The notes: generated by a model from the letters alone, not told the origin. Shown: positions 44,665-53,274, counted from the first letter of the stretch. The stretch: 64,000 bases of DNA from Massilia sp. YIM B02769 (GCF_030411995.1 NZ_JASNRC010000009.1:225535-289534), one strand, 5' to 3'. A program made the numbers and translations.

Positions 44665-46968
44665 ATGTCTATCGGTACCCTGATAAAAACAATTCAAGAC
44701 ATCATGCGCAAAGACGTCGGCGTTGATGGCGACGCCCAGCGGATCAGCCAGATCGTCTGGCTGCTATTCCTAAAAATCTTTGACGATAAAGAGCAGGAAT
44801 GGCAACTCACCATCTCTGGTTACAAGTCGCCATTGCAGAGCCGTTTTCGCTGGTGTAATTGGGCTAAGAACGCTGAGGGAATTACCGGGGACGAACTTAT
44901 TGAATTTGTAAACAATGAGCTTTTTCCCTCACTTAAGAAACTCGCAACTACCGCTGGTGTGTCTGCAAGAGGAAAGGTTGTTGGCTCTGTATTTGAGGAT
45001 GCTTACAACTATATGAAATCTGGAACTCTGTTGCGGCAGGTGATCAACGCGATTGAAGGTGATGTCGATTTCAACTCATCTTCAGATCGACATTTGTTCA
45101 ACGACATTTACGAAAAAATACTTGCGGATCTGCAGTCGGCAGGTAATGCTGGCGAGTACTACACTCCACGTGCGGTCACCCAGTTCATGGTAGACATTCT
45201 TAACCCGCGACTTGGAGAGAGCGTTCTTGACCCGGCCTGTGGTACGGGCGGTTTTCTTACTTGCTCGATAGAGTATATGAAGGCACAAGTCAGAACAGCT
45301 GCGGACCGTACAATATTGCAAGACTGTATCCATGGGGTGGAAAAGAAACCGTTGCCGCATATGCTAGCTATGACCAACCTCATGTTGCATGGCATCGATG
45401 TACCTAGTAACGTCCGGCACGATAACACTTTGAGTCGTCCGCTAAAGGATTATGGGCCAAAAGACCGCGTTGACATCATTCTGACTAATCCGCCATTTGG
45501 AGGCATGGAAGAAGACGGGATTGAGAACAACTTCCCGCGCAAGTATCAGACTCGCGAAACCGCCGACCTGTTCATGGCATTGATCATGCATCTACTCAAA
45601 CATGACACCGGGCGTGCTGCAGTGGTACTTCCTGATGGGTTCCTGTTTGGCGAGGGGGCCAAAACTACGCTTAAGCGTGAGTTGTTAGAAGAATTCAACT
45701 TGCACACAATCGTTCGTCTCCCAAGAGGAGTTTTCGCTCCTTACACCAGCATTTCAACAAACATTTTGTTTTTTGAGAAGGGCACGCCTACAAAAGACGT
45801 CTGGTTTTTCGAGCACCCATATCCTGATGGGTACAAGAGCTACTCACGTTCTAAACCACTCACAATTGATGAGTTTTCGTTGGAGAAGTCATGGTGGGGA
45901 GGGGCTAAGCGTCATGGGCGAAAAAACACAAAACATGCATGGAAGGTTTCTGTAGAGGATATCGCGGCGAAAAATTATAATCTCGATTTGGCTGGCAAGA
46001 ATCCGCACATGGAGTCGGTGGATCACGGCGATCCTGATGACTTACGAGTGGATTATGAAGATGCAGCTGGCCGGGTGCGAGATACGTACGGCCAACTGAA
46101 AGTCAATCTTATAACAGCAGTTTCAGGTCGGGAGAAATCTTTGCTAGAGCGGCATTTCGACACATCCTTTGCAGCGCCCGATGGAATTAGAAAATTGCGT
46201 GAACTGATACTCACGTTGGCTATGCAAGGTAAGCTAGTGTTGCAAGATGCGCTTGACCAGCCAGCGGAGGAAATGCTGGAAAAGATTAGATCTGCGCGAG
46301 CGCGACAAGTAAAGGCAGGCAAAGCCAAACCTCTCAAGCCATTCTTGCCTATCGCAGCCGAGGAATCCCTAAATCCTCTGCCTCACAGCTGGAAATGGGT
46401 ACGACTTGGCGAGATCGCTGCATATAACGGGCGGGATAACATTAATCCTGAAGATATTGAGCCCGAGACCTGGTTATTGGATTTGGAGGACATTGAAAAA
46501 TCGACGTCAAAACTTTTATACAGAGCTTGCTATGCGGAAAGGCAGTCAAAATCGACAAAATCGACATTTAAGCGAGGCGACGTTCTCTACGGAAAGTTGC
46601 GACCTTATTTAGATAAGGTTTTATTAGCGGAAGAGGACGGTGTCTGCACAACAGAAATTGTCCCCATTGTGCCATACGATGTAGTTGATGGAAAATTCCT
46701 AAGATGGTTGCTGAAACGTCCAGCATTTCTTTTGCACGTCAATTCATTGATGTATGGTGTAAAAATGCCACGCTTAGGCACTGAAGATGCAAATAATAGC
46801 GTTCACCCACTGCCACCATTAAAGGAGCAATTGCGAATCGTCGAGAAAATCGATCTCCTTATGGCCATATGTGACACTCTAGAACAGCAGATGATATCTG
46901 CAACTAATGTTCAAACTGCATTGTTGAATGCGTTGCTCGCGCAGGTTGGTGAGGCAACATGCGATTAA
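44665..46968 (+). CDS. hsdM: Fused type I M subunit and half-length S subunit (one target recognition domain)
   Basis: The 767-residue protein begins as an HsdM: an N-terminal helical bundle, SAM site SVLDPACGTGGFL at about 186-198, and catalytic NPPFGG at about 275-280. From about residue 498 it continues without interruption into an HsdS: APDGIRKLRELILTLAMQGK, a linker, NPLPHSWKWVRLGEIA, one target recognition domain and the helical spacer PLPPLKEQLRIVEKIDLLMA. A normal HsdS would have a second recognition domain and spacer; here the protein ends. No separate hsdS follows, so specificity must come from pairing two such fusions. The fused plan is rare compared with separate hsdM and hsdS. 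Confidence 0.92.
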   Translation: MSIGTLIKTIQDIMRKDVGVDGDAQRISQIVWLLFLKIFDDKEQEWQLTISGYKSPLQSRFRWCNWAKNAEGITGDELIEFVNNELFPSLKKLATTAGVSARGKVVGSVFEDAYNYMKSGTLLRQVINAIEGDVDFNSSSDRHLFNDIYEKILADLQSAGNAGEYYTPRAVTQFMVDILNPRLGESVLDPACGTGGFLTCSIEYMKAQVRTAADRTILQDCIHGVEKKPLPHMLAMTNLMLHGIDVPSNVRHDNTLSRPLKDYGPKDRVDIILTNPPFGGMEEDGIENNFPRKYQTRETADLFMALIMHLLKHDTGRAAVVLPDGFLFGEGAKTTLKRELLEEFNLHTIVRLPRGVFAPYTSISTNILFFEKGTPTKDVWFFEHPYPDGYKSYSRSKPLTIDEFSLEKSWWGGAKRHGRKNTKHAWKVSVEDIAAKNYNLDLAGKNPHMESVDHGDPDDLRVDYEDAAGRVRDTYGQLKVNLITAVSGREKSLLERHFDTSFAAPDGIRKLRELILTLAMQGKLVLQDALDQPAEEMLEKIRSARARQVKAGKAKPLKPFLPIAAEESLNPLPHSWKWVRLGEIAAYNGRDNINPEDIEPETWLLDLEDIEKSTSKLLYRACYAERQSKSTKSTFKRGDVLYGKLRPYLDKVLLAEEDGVCTTEIVPIVPYDVVDGKFLRWLLKRPAFLLHVNSLMYGVKMPRLGTEDANNSVHPLPPLKEQLRIVEKIDLLMAICDTLEQQMISATNVQTALLNALLAQVGEATCD

Positions 46969-48893
46969 AATCAGTTTATGTAAGTCAATACAAGAATCTA
47001 AAGGATTTCACGCTCAGCCTCGATGCAGCGAGTTTCATAGATGTTTTCGTAGGAAAGAACGGCAGCGGGAAGTCGAATCTGTTCGAGGCACTGATTGAGA
47101 TATTTCGCCATCTTGATCAACTGGGACTTCCCACGAACGAAATTGCATTCGATTATCGCCTAAATTATGAAATTAACGGACAAGATACCGAAATCGAATG
47201 GAAGGCTGACAGGTTACGTATAAACAAGGACGAAGACCGTAAGACACTGGGGCAGACACCGTTCCCAGACAATGTACTCATCTATTATTCTGGGCACAAC
47301 AATACGGTGTCCGATTTGGTTGGGGACTATGAAGCTAAATTTCGCAACCGTATTAAGGCTGCGGATTTGGAAGATTCCCGTCGCTTCATCGGCATCGGGC
47401 AGGAATATAAGGCGCTTCTGTTGGCGATACTGCTGGTGCAGCCAGAAGACGGAAGGGCACACACGTTCATTCGCCAAAAGCTTGGGATAGAAAGACTTGG
47501 TATTGCTAAACCTGGCACTGAGGAAGCATCAGAGTCGGTACTTAAAATCGATTTGAAACGGCCCGATTATGCACGAGGTAGCGAAAAGGAAAAATATGAT
47601 GTTGATCCCTTGGAGAGTGAATCTCGGTATTGGCGGCCAATCGGTATAACAAAAGACTTTCTCGACATTCTTGGTAGTTGCGGTTGGAGTAATACAAAGG
47701 ATTTAACGGTCACGGAAGGTTACCTTCCGAATGAGGATCGCTACGTTCTTTATCTGTCAATCGTCAAACTGCAAGGGATATTCGCCGAAAAATGGCAGGA
47801 GCTTTTTCGCCAGTTCGACAACTTGAAAACGTTAGGAATGTTGGATGCCATTTCTGTGCCACTTCGACTTACTTCTGGTTTGGAAGGAAACGTCGGCCAT
47901 TTTAGCGACGGTCAGTTTCAGTCGGTTTACATTTATTCCATAGTTGAACTTTTCAAAGATCGTAATTGTCTAGTATTACTTGATGAACCCGATGCATTCC
48001 TTCACCCAGAGTGGCAATTTGATTTTTTACGTCAAGTCTTTGGGATTACCGACACCACTCATACGAACAATCACGTTCTGATGAGTAGCCACAGTGCTGC
48101 GACTTTGCTTCCATTGGCCGAGCAGCGAATCAGCTTCTTTAAAATTGAAAATTCTATCGTCTCTTGTTCTAAACGAACAAAAAAAGAAATAATACATGAG
48201 CTCTCAGATAGTTTTATTCAATACTCTGAAGATGAGAGCAAGCTCCTTATCGATAATGTAATACGTTCGTCGCAACGTCCAATTTTGTTTGTTGAAGGTC
48301 CATCTGATGTAAGTATTTTGAATGCGGCGTTTAGGAAGCTTTATCCCCAGGAGGACATTCCGATTCTGATTCAAGACGCCTTTGACCGAGGCTTCATCAA
48401 GATACTGTTATCCAGAAACGAAATATTTAAAACGTACCCTGACAAGCAGTTCTTTGCATTGTTTGACTTCGATGATGCCTATGACGACTGGCGAAGTTTG
48501 GGGGGCGAACATCAAATTACAGATATCAGTCAAGGGCTTTGCAGAAAGCTGCCGGGGAAAAATGCTCATGCATTTCTCTTACCCGTGCCTGACAACGCAC
48601 TTAAAGCCCAAGTTTGGGATGAAACGAATCCAAATGAAAAAATCAGACCCAATCCGTATCTTGGCATTGAGCATCTCTTTTGGGGTGTAGACGGGCTTGC
48701 TGACTGGTTTCGTACGGATGAAAAAACGGGAAACATTAGCTTTAAGGGGGACAAATACAAGGTTAAGTTTGCTAAAGATATCGTCCCGAGCTTAGATGCG
48801 GCTTGTTTTGAAGTATTTCGCCCAATGTTCGATTTGATTAGATTGAAATGTAATACTGTGGCGATATCCGATTTGACGAGCCAGACAACGTAG
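46959..48893 (+). CDS. AAA ATPase with C-terminal TOPRIM-like (OLD/DUF4435-type) domain
   Basis: The 644-residue protein overlaps the methylase-specificity gene by 10 bases. It has an SMC/ABC-like ATPase head: Walker A VGKNGSGKSNLFEA at about 32-40, a signature-like HFSDGQFQSVYIYS near 325, and Walker B LVLLDEPDAFLHPEW at about 340-350, with SSHSAATLLPL as the switch His. The C-terminal part carries FVEGPSDVSILNAA (about 443) and ALFDFDDAYDDW, the acidic residues of a TOPRIM-like nuclease. This architecture is seen in OLD-family and other defence nucleases. Overlap with hsdMS suggests an accessory subunit or a second defence gene carried with the restriction system. Confidence 0.87.
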   Translation: MRLKSVYVSQYKNLKDFTLSLDAASFIDVFVGKNGSGKSNLFEALIEIFRHLDQLGLPTNEIAFDYRLNYEINGQDTEIEWKADRLRINKDEDRKTLGQTPFPDNVLIYYSGHNNTVSDLVGDYEAKFRNRIKAADLEDSRRFIGIGQEYKALLLAILLVQPEDGRAHTFIRQKLGIERLGIAKPGTEEASESVLKIDLKRPDYARGSEKEKYDVDPLESESRYWRPIGITKDFLDILGSCGWSNTKDLTVTEGYLPNEDRYVLYLSIVKLQGIFAEKWQELFRQFDNLKTLGMLDAISVPLRLTSGLEGNVGHFSDGQFQSVYIYSIVELFKDRNCLVLLDEPDAFLHPEWQFDFLRQVFGITDTTHTNNHVLMSSHSAATLLPLAEQRISFFKIENSIVSCSKRTKKEIIHELSDSFIQYSEDESKLLIDNVIRSSQRPILFVEGPSDVSILNAAFRKLYPQEDIPILIQDAFDRGFIKILLSRNEIFKTYPDKQFFALFDFDDAYDDWRSLGGEHQITDISQGLCRKLPGKNAHAFLLPVPDNALKAQVWDETNPNEKIRPNPYLGIEHLFWGVDGLADWFRTDEKTGNISFKGDKYKVKFAKDIVPSLDAACFEVFRPMFDLIRLKCNTVAISDLTSQTT

Positions 48894-48937
48894 GCCAAGG
48901 TGGCGGGAGTGTACCGGACCGGAGGGGTGCATGTTCC

Positions 48938-49041
48938 GGAAACAAAAACGCCAACCTACATGAGTTGGCGCTCAGTAAGGGATCTCCTTAGTCGCCCGGG
49001 GCGGAATCGAACCACCGACGCAAGGCTTTTCGAGCATAAGC
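48938..49041. repeat. Degenerate internal tRNA-Phe att site
   Basis: CCCGGGGCGGAATCGAACC and following bases at 48994-49034 match the tRNA-Phe 3' part with a few substitutions, and the preceding hairpin ACGCCAACC/GTTGGCG matches the one beside the intact tRNA at 51.1 kb. The similarity covers terminator and tRNA tail in the same order, so this is a decayed former island border. Confidence 0.75.
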
Positions 49042-49071
49042 CCGCGGTGTCGCATTTCATCCCCCGCTTGC

Positions 49072-49917
49072 CTACGTCGAGGCCCAATTTTGAATTTTCA
49101 ACGCCACTGCTGAAGGGTCCTGGTCGTAAAATGGAGTTACTCCGGCAGACTCTATTTCGTTTAGCAGCTCCAATGTCTTCCTTGTCGTCACGATTTCTGT
49201 CGAGGTCGTTGCCTCCGGAAGTACGACAAAGAGTGCGGGTTGGGTCTGCAGACGAGAAAGTCTATGGGCAATGTTGACCTGAAGCATAGACGAGTGAATA
49301 TGAGTGTGCACTGTCGAGAAGGATGCATACCTCGCGGACACAATATTCCCGTAACTTCGACCATTAGTGAGGCCGATCTGTAGACTTTTATTCGCTATAG
49401 TGATAGAACGTCCGGGAATAAAGGGATTTGGATTATTTTGGATGGATTTTATTGTCCGGATCATTGTCGCGTATGCCCAATCGTCGTCCATTGGACTTTC
49501 TCTGTGCTGAACATCAGCCCAAATTGCCCCCGCTTGTCGCTTTAGTAGGGTCGTCAATTCCATACTGACGTCATGAGTGGCTAGGTAGCCACAAGGAATG
49601 ATTCGCAGATGAGGGCTGCCGCTATCGAGTGACTGTAGCGCATTTTGAAACGTAGAGCGAATCGCTATCTCAGAGCCGTCGAAGAGTTCACGGGTATCTG
49701 AAGCGGTTATGGCATCACCGTACAGGTGACTTAGCTTAGAGAGAGAAGGAAGCCAACTTAAATGCGGTTCCACATCGCCATTTATTGCAGCGGCTACCCC
49801 TACAATGAATTCTTGTTGGCTACCTAGGTCAGGACGAAATGCGATAGTTGCCCACTCACCAGTTAATAGCGGCTCTGCTGATGGTGTCGCTCGTTTCACA
49901 AGTTCCAGAAAATTCAT
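49072..49917 (-). CDS. Hypothetical protein paired with HipA-like kinase
   Basis: The 281-residue protein starts at an ATG at 49917 that shares one base with the TAA of the kinase gene (TAATG), so translation is coupled. It has no membrane span or known motif. Segments such as MNFLELVKRATPSAEPLLTG and YGNIVSARYASFSTVHTHIH look like an alpha/beta cytoplasmic protein. I do not recognise a family. By analogy with two-gene kinase modules it could be the antidote, the substrate or a co-effector; the sequence does not decide. A TTG-initiated longer frame reaches 49935. Confidence 0.75.
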   Translation of the reverse strand: MNFLELVKRATPSAEPLLTGEWATIAFRPDLGSQQEFIVGVAAAINGDVEPHLSWLPSLSKLSHLYGDAITASDTRELFDGSEIAIRSTFQNALQSLDSGSPHLRIIPCGYLATHDVSMELTTLLKRQAGAIWADVQHRESPMDDDWAYATMIRTIKSIQNNPNPFIPGRSITIANKSLQIGLTNGRSYGNIVSARYASFSTVHTHIHSSMLQVNIAHRLSRLQTQPALFVVLPEATTSTEIVTTRKTLELLNEIESAGVTPFYDQDPSAVALKIQNWAST

Positions 49918-50744
49918 TAAATTAGCCTTTCGCAACTAGTTGCAAACGTGGGTCCTGTTGCGCGCTCTTTCATATACCCAATGATGCAATCGATTTCGTC
50001 TGAAACAAGCAAGCCTGGTAATATTGATGAGATTTCGGCCAAGATGCCAATCCAGTCATTCTGCGCTTTTTCGTACTCCATGATCGCAGCTGCTCGCCAG
50101 GCAGCAAGTCTAGAGCCGTTAAGATTACCCTGTGCAAGCAATGACAACTCATTCCTAACATTTTGCTCCGGCCAAGAGGTATGCCAATACTTTCCGCCTC
50201 CAACGCATCCCTGATCTATTGCTAAATATTTCAGGTCATCTTCGTATAAGAAATTTGTCTCGTGCCTATCATTGTTGCCTGTTACATGGTCAACGGTGGT
50301 CAAACGAATGCAGAACGGACTACTGTAGAACGTCTCACTTTGCTTTTTCGAAAAACTAGACAGTCTTCGGATATATCGAAAAGGTCGGGAACTTGCTTCA
50401 AAAGACGTAATCCAGCAAGCAGCGAGCCCGGTAACCGGATCGATATAATCACTGAGATCGTTTTTTAGGTCCGGAAGTTCGTGTTTAGACAGAAGTAGTA
50501 CGCCACATTTTTTTGGTTGCCGAACCCCTCGGAGAGCGTTTACCATGTAACCGATCGTTTCGTTTGCTACCCCACAACTACTAGTTTCGTAGAGCTTAAC
50601 GACGACGTCTTCGGCTTCATCGCAATCAGGCCAAACTACACGGCCGACGAAAATTGGTTGAGCGGCGGCGCTTGCGCCCGCTAAGAGTTCCCCCAAGTGT
50701 GCAGAAAAGCCGCGATAAGAGTCAGAGGTTAGGATTGTTATCAT
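49917..50744 (-). CDS. HipA-like kinase domain protein
   Basis: The 275-residue protein has kinase features of the HipA_2-like group: VVVKLYETS with candidate ATP-binding K50, NETIGY with E62, the catalytic loop TGNNDRHETNFL with D159 and N164, and AIDQG with metal-binding D177. It lacks the N-terminal HipA domain and the usual HipB partner. HipA relatives phosphorylate proteins such as tRNA synthetases and can halt growth. It is the first gene of a coupled pair in the small right-hand island segment. The frame is open to a GTG at 50774. Confidence 0.72.
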   Translation of the reverse strand: MITILTSDSYRGFSAHLGELLAGASAAAQPIFVGRVVWPDCDEAEDVVVKLYETSSCGVANETIGYMVNALRGVRQPKKCGVLLLSKHELPDLKNDLSDYIDPVTGLAACWITSFEASSRPFRYIRRLSSFSKKQSETFYSSPFCIRLTTVDHVTGNNDRHETNFLYEDDLKYLAIDQGCVGGGKYWHTSWPEQNVRNELSLLAQGNLNGSRLAAWRAAAIMEYEKAQNDWIGILAEISSILPGLLVSDEIDCIIGYMKERATGPTFATSCERLI

Positions 50745-51067
50745 GTTAGGTGGTCTTCTCGCATTTTTGTCCACAAGGGTACCGTTGACGAAGTGTATGC
50801 GTCCACAAGAATTTATACGCCAGTCAGGAATCGGCGCCCAAGGGGTATCGGTGTGAGCTCAAGCTGGTCGGCCTCAAGCCCGGCCAGGTGACCGGCGACT
50901 GGCGCGACAGCAGCGACGGCCTGGGTGGCGGCAGCTATTCGTACAACCTTCTAACAGGCCTGCGGCCGCCCGATCTCGTACCAGATCGTCGATCGCCGTC
51001 CGGGCGATATCGCCACACGAGGCACACCGGAAATGGACCGGACGCAAGGACTGCGAACCTGAGAAAC
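50745..51067. other. Right end of island without a supportable gene
   Basis: From about 50850 the composition returns to GC-rich and a short frame (ELKLVGLKPGQVTGDWRDSS) resembles a fragment of a chromosomal-type gene, but it has no start and no continuation. I treat it as debris from an earlier insertion or rearrangement. Confidence 0.4.
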
Positions 51068-51098
51068 AAAAACGCCAACCTGCATGGGTTGGCGTTTT
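51068..51098 (-). terminator. Terminator hairpin downstream of tRNA-Phe (island copy)
   Basis: On the reverse strand AAAACGCCAACC and GGTTGGCGTTTT form a 12-bp stem flanked by T-rich sequence, 15 bases beyond the tRNA 3' end. It differs from the CCACC-type hairpin at the other tRNA-Phe, consistent with being brought in by the island. Confidence 0.8.
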
Positions 51099-51108
51099 GC
51101 TTGGGATG

Positions 51109-51157
51109 TTCTTGGTGGCCCGGGGCGGAATCGAACCACCGACACAAGGATTTTCAA
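51109..51157. repeat. attR: 49-bp repeat inside the intact tRNA-Phe
   Basis: Identical to 29217-29265. It ends in the anticodon loop, a usual crossover position for tyrosine integrases. The reconstituted tRNA gene stays intact. Confidence 0.9.
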
Positions 51158-51188
51158 TCCTCTGCTCTACCAACTGAGCTACCAGGCC
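51113..51188 (-). tRNA. tRNA-Phe (GAA)
   Basis: The 76-nt reverse-strand gene starts GGCCTGGTAGCTCAGTTGG and folds as a full cloverleaf: acceptor GGCCTGG/CCGGGCC with one G-U pair, anticodon loop TTGAAAA (anticodon GAA), T-loop GGTTCGATTCC, and encoded CCA. A TAAAAT -10-like element lies shortly upstream. It is the integration site of the island. Confidence 0.96.
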
Positions 51189-51248
51189 AAGGCGGCGAAT
51201 TTTAGCACGAACTAGCCGCAAGTCCATAATTTCTTCACGCCAAAAGCA

Positions 51249-52244
51249 TCATCCCATCGCCACATGTTCGCGCCGCCAGCGCGCCGGCGACGTCCCCACT
51301 TCGCGCTTGAAGGCCCGCGCAAATGCCGCCTCCGACTCGTACCCTACGTCCAGCGCAACCGACGCCACCGGCGCCCGGCTCGAGCGCAACAGCCCGGCCG
51401 CCGCCTCCATGCGCCAGCGCGCCAGGTATTGCATCGGCGGCTGGCCCAGCAGGCGCAGGAAGCGCGCGCAGAACACCGAGCGCGACAGGCCGGCGGCGCG
51501 CGCCAGGTCGTCGATGGTCCAGGGCCGCGCCGGGGTGCGGTGGATCAGCGTCAGCGCCCGGCCCAGCTGCGGGTCGCGCAGTCCCGCCAGCCAGCCGGTG
51601 CTGCCGGCCGGCAGGTGTTCCAGGTAACGGCGCAGGGCATCGATGAACATCGTTTCGCTGGCGCGTTCCAGCAGCGCCGCGGCGCCGGGCTGGTTCTGTT
51701 CCACGCGCGCGGCCAGCGCGGCCAGGTCGGTGCGTGCGCTGGCGCCGCTGGCGGGCAAATGCAGCAGGCGCGGCAGGGCGCCGAGCAGCGGGTTGAAGGG
51801 GTGGCGGTCGCAGCTGAGGAAGCCGCAGGTGAGCTGGTTTTCGCCGTTCTGCGCCGGCTCGCCCCAGGTGATCTCGTACTGCGAGTGGAACACGATCGGG
51901 ATCGGCTTCGGCGCGTCGCGGGTCGCGGCGACCCAGGCCGGGTCGATGCGCGCCGGCTGCTGCGACGGGTCGCTGGAGAGCACGTGGCCGTCGCCGTGCG
52001 GCAGGATGATGGTGTCGCCCGGCTGCAGGCGCACCGGCGCCAGGCCGGCCACCGTGGCCCAGCCGCTGCCGCGCGTGAGCACGTGGTATTCCATCACGTG
52101 CTCGGCGTCGGGGAAGAGCAGGCCGGCCAGGTCGCGCAGGGGCGGGGCTTCCACCGCCCAGTTCGCCGGCAAACTGAGCTGATAGAACACCGCGCCGCGC
52201 AGGCGGACCGAGCGCAGCACATCGGACAGGGTATCGATTCCCAT
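51249..52244 (-). CDS. AraC family transcriptional regulator (cupin N-terminus)
   Basis: The 331-residue protein has an N-terminal cupin_6-type ligand domain (FYQLSLPANWAVEAPPLRDL, MEYHVLTRGSGWATV) and a C-terminal AraC HTH: TIDDLARAAGLSRSVFCARF, then YLARWRMEAAAGLLRSS and ALDVGYESEAAFARAFKREV. The ATG at 52244 was chosen because domain similarity begins at GIDTLSDVLRSVRL. It is divergent from the methyltransferase gene at 52350, with 105 bp between them, which makes that gene its likely target. Confidence 0.92.
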   Translation of the reverse strand: MGIDTLSDVLRSVRLRGAVFYQLSLPANWAVEAPPLRDLAGLLFPDAEHVMEYHVLTRGSGWATVAGLAPVRLQPGDTIILPHGDGHVLSSDPSQQPARIDPAWVAATRDAPKPIPIVFHSQYEITWGEPAQNGENQLTCGFLSCDRHPFNPLLGALPRLLHLPASGASARTDLAALAARVEQNQPGAAALLERASETMFIDALRRYLEHLPAGSTGWLAGLRDPQLGRALTLIHRTPARPWTIDDLARAAGLSRSVFCARFLRLLGQPPMQYLARWRMEAAAGLLRSSRAPVASVALDVGYESEAAFARAFKREVGTSPARWRREHVAMG

Positions 52245-52349
52245 CGGTTCCGGACGCGCGGGCAAACCGGGGCGACGCTGGAGCAAGCACCTGCCACGGC
52301 CGACGCGCGATACTGGTTTTTCTCAATGTCGAAAACGGAGCATGACACC

Positions 52350-53210
52350 ATGGACAAACGGACGCAATCGACTTCAACCGTAGCCCAGGCGCGCGGCGCC
52401 CAGCCGGACTTTTCCGCCATCAAGCACCGCCAGCAGGCCACCTGGGCCAGCGGCGACTTCGCCGTCATCGGCGTGACCTTGCAGATCGTCGGCGAGACCC
52501 TGGCCGAGGCGGCCGATATCCACGCCGGCGAAACCGTGCTCGACGTGGCTGCAGGCAACGGCAACGCCAGCCTGGCCGCGGCCCACCGTTTCGCCCGCGT
52601 CACCTCGACCGACTATGTGCCGGCGCTGCTGGACAAGGGCCGCGCGCGCGCCGAGGCCGAAGGCCTGAAGATCGATTTCCGTGTCGCCGATGCCGAGAAC
52701 CTGCCGTTCGCCGACAGCGCGTTCGACGTGGCGCTGTCCACGTTCGGCGTGATGTTCACGCCCGACCACATGAAGTCGTCGAGCGAGCTGCTGCGCGTGG
52801 TGCGTCCCGGCGGGCGCATCGGCCTGGCGAGCTGGACGCCCGACGGCCTGGTCGGCCAGCTGTTCAAGACCATCGGCAAGTACGTGCCGCCGCCCGCCGG
52901 GCTGCGTTCGCCGGCCATGTGGGGCACCGAGGAGTACCTGCGCGAGCTGTTCGGCGCCCAGGCGGCCGCGATCCGCATCGTGCGGCGCCAGTTCGTGTTC
53001 CGCTATGCGTCGACGGGCCACTGGCTGCAGGTGTTCAAGGATTACTACGGCCCGGTGCAGAAAGCCTTTGCCGCGCTCGACGGGCCCGGCCAGGCGGCGC
53101 TGGAAGCCGACATCACCGGCATGCTGCACGGCGCGAACAGCGCGGGCGGCGCCTCGCTGGTGGTACCGTCCGAATACCTGGAAGCGGTGATCGTCAAGCG
53201 CAGCGAATAA
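52350..53210 (+). CDS. Class I SAM-dependent methyltransferase (UbiE-like)
   Basis: The 286-residue protein has the methyltransferase motif I VLDVAAGNGNASLAAA, motif II region RVADAENLPFADSAFD, and post-motif VRPGGRIGLASWTP. It is a small-molecule methyltransferase of the UbiE/Methyltransf_11 group with no identified substrate. Two in-frame ATGs exist (52326 and 52350); GGAG lies 9 bases before the second, so I use it. It is divergently transcribed from the AraC regulator. Confidence 0.9.
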   Translation: MDKRTQSTSTVAQARGAQPDFSAIKHRQQATWASGDFAVIGVTLQIVGETLAEAADIHAGETVLDVAAGNGNASLAAAHRFARVTSTDYVPALLDKGRARAEAEGLKIDFRVADAENLPFADSAFDVALSTFGVMFTPDHMKSSSELLRVVRPGGRIGLASWTPDGLVGQLFKTIGKYVPPPAGLRSPAMWGTEEYLRELFGAQAAAIRIVRRQFVFRYASTGHWLQVFKDYYGPVQKAFAALDGPGQAALEADITGMLHGANSAGGASLVVPSEYLEAVIVKRSE

Positions 53211-53241
53211 GCACCCAGCACTAAGCACTCGGCACGCGCGC

Positions 53242-53274
53242 AAAAAAAGGTGGCCGGCATCAGCCGGCCACCCA
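53242..53274 (-). terminator. Strong intrinsic terminator after the PA-domain protease
   Basis: On the reverse strand GGTGGCCGGC-TGAT-GCCGGCCACC is followed by seven T residues, 25 bases after the stop codon. Confidence 0.92.

Larger units (their letters stand above)
29217..51157. mobile_element. Genomic island integrated in tRNA-Phe(GAA), about 21.9 kb, probably composite
   Basis: A perfect 49-bp direct repeat, consisting of the 3' part of tRNA-Phe up to its anticodon loop plus four flanking bases, marks both ends. Between them base composition drops visibly below the flanks, and the cargo is typical of islands: tyrosine integrase, P4-like primase, IS66 remnant, type I restriction genes, HNH nuclease, AbiC-like protein and HipA-like kinase. 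A degenerate copy of the att region at about 48.94-49.04 kb divides it into a left part of about 19.7 kb and a right part of about 2.1 kb, suggesting two insertions in series. Confidence 0.85.

Noticed and set aside
48994..49041. tRNA-like sequence considered as a second tRNA gene in the island
   Set aside because: It lacks the 5' half and has substitutions in the remaining part, so it is a decayed att site.
51264..52349. N-terminal extension of the methyltransferase frame across the AraC gene
   Set aside because: It runs antisense through a clear AraC regulator. The methyltransferase fold starts after the ATG at 52350, which has GGAG upstream.
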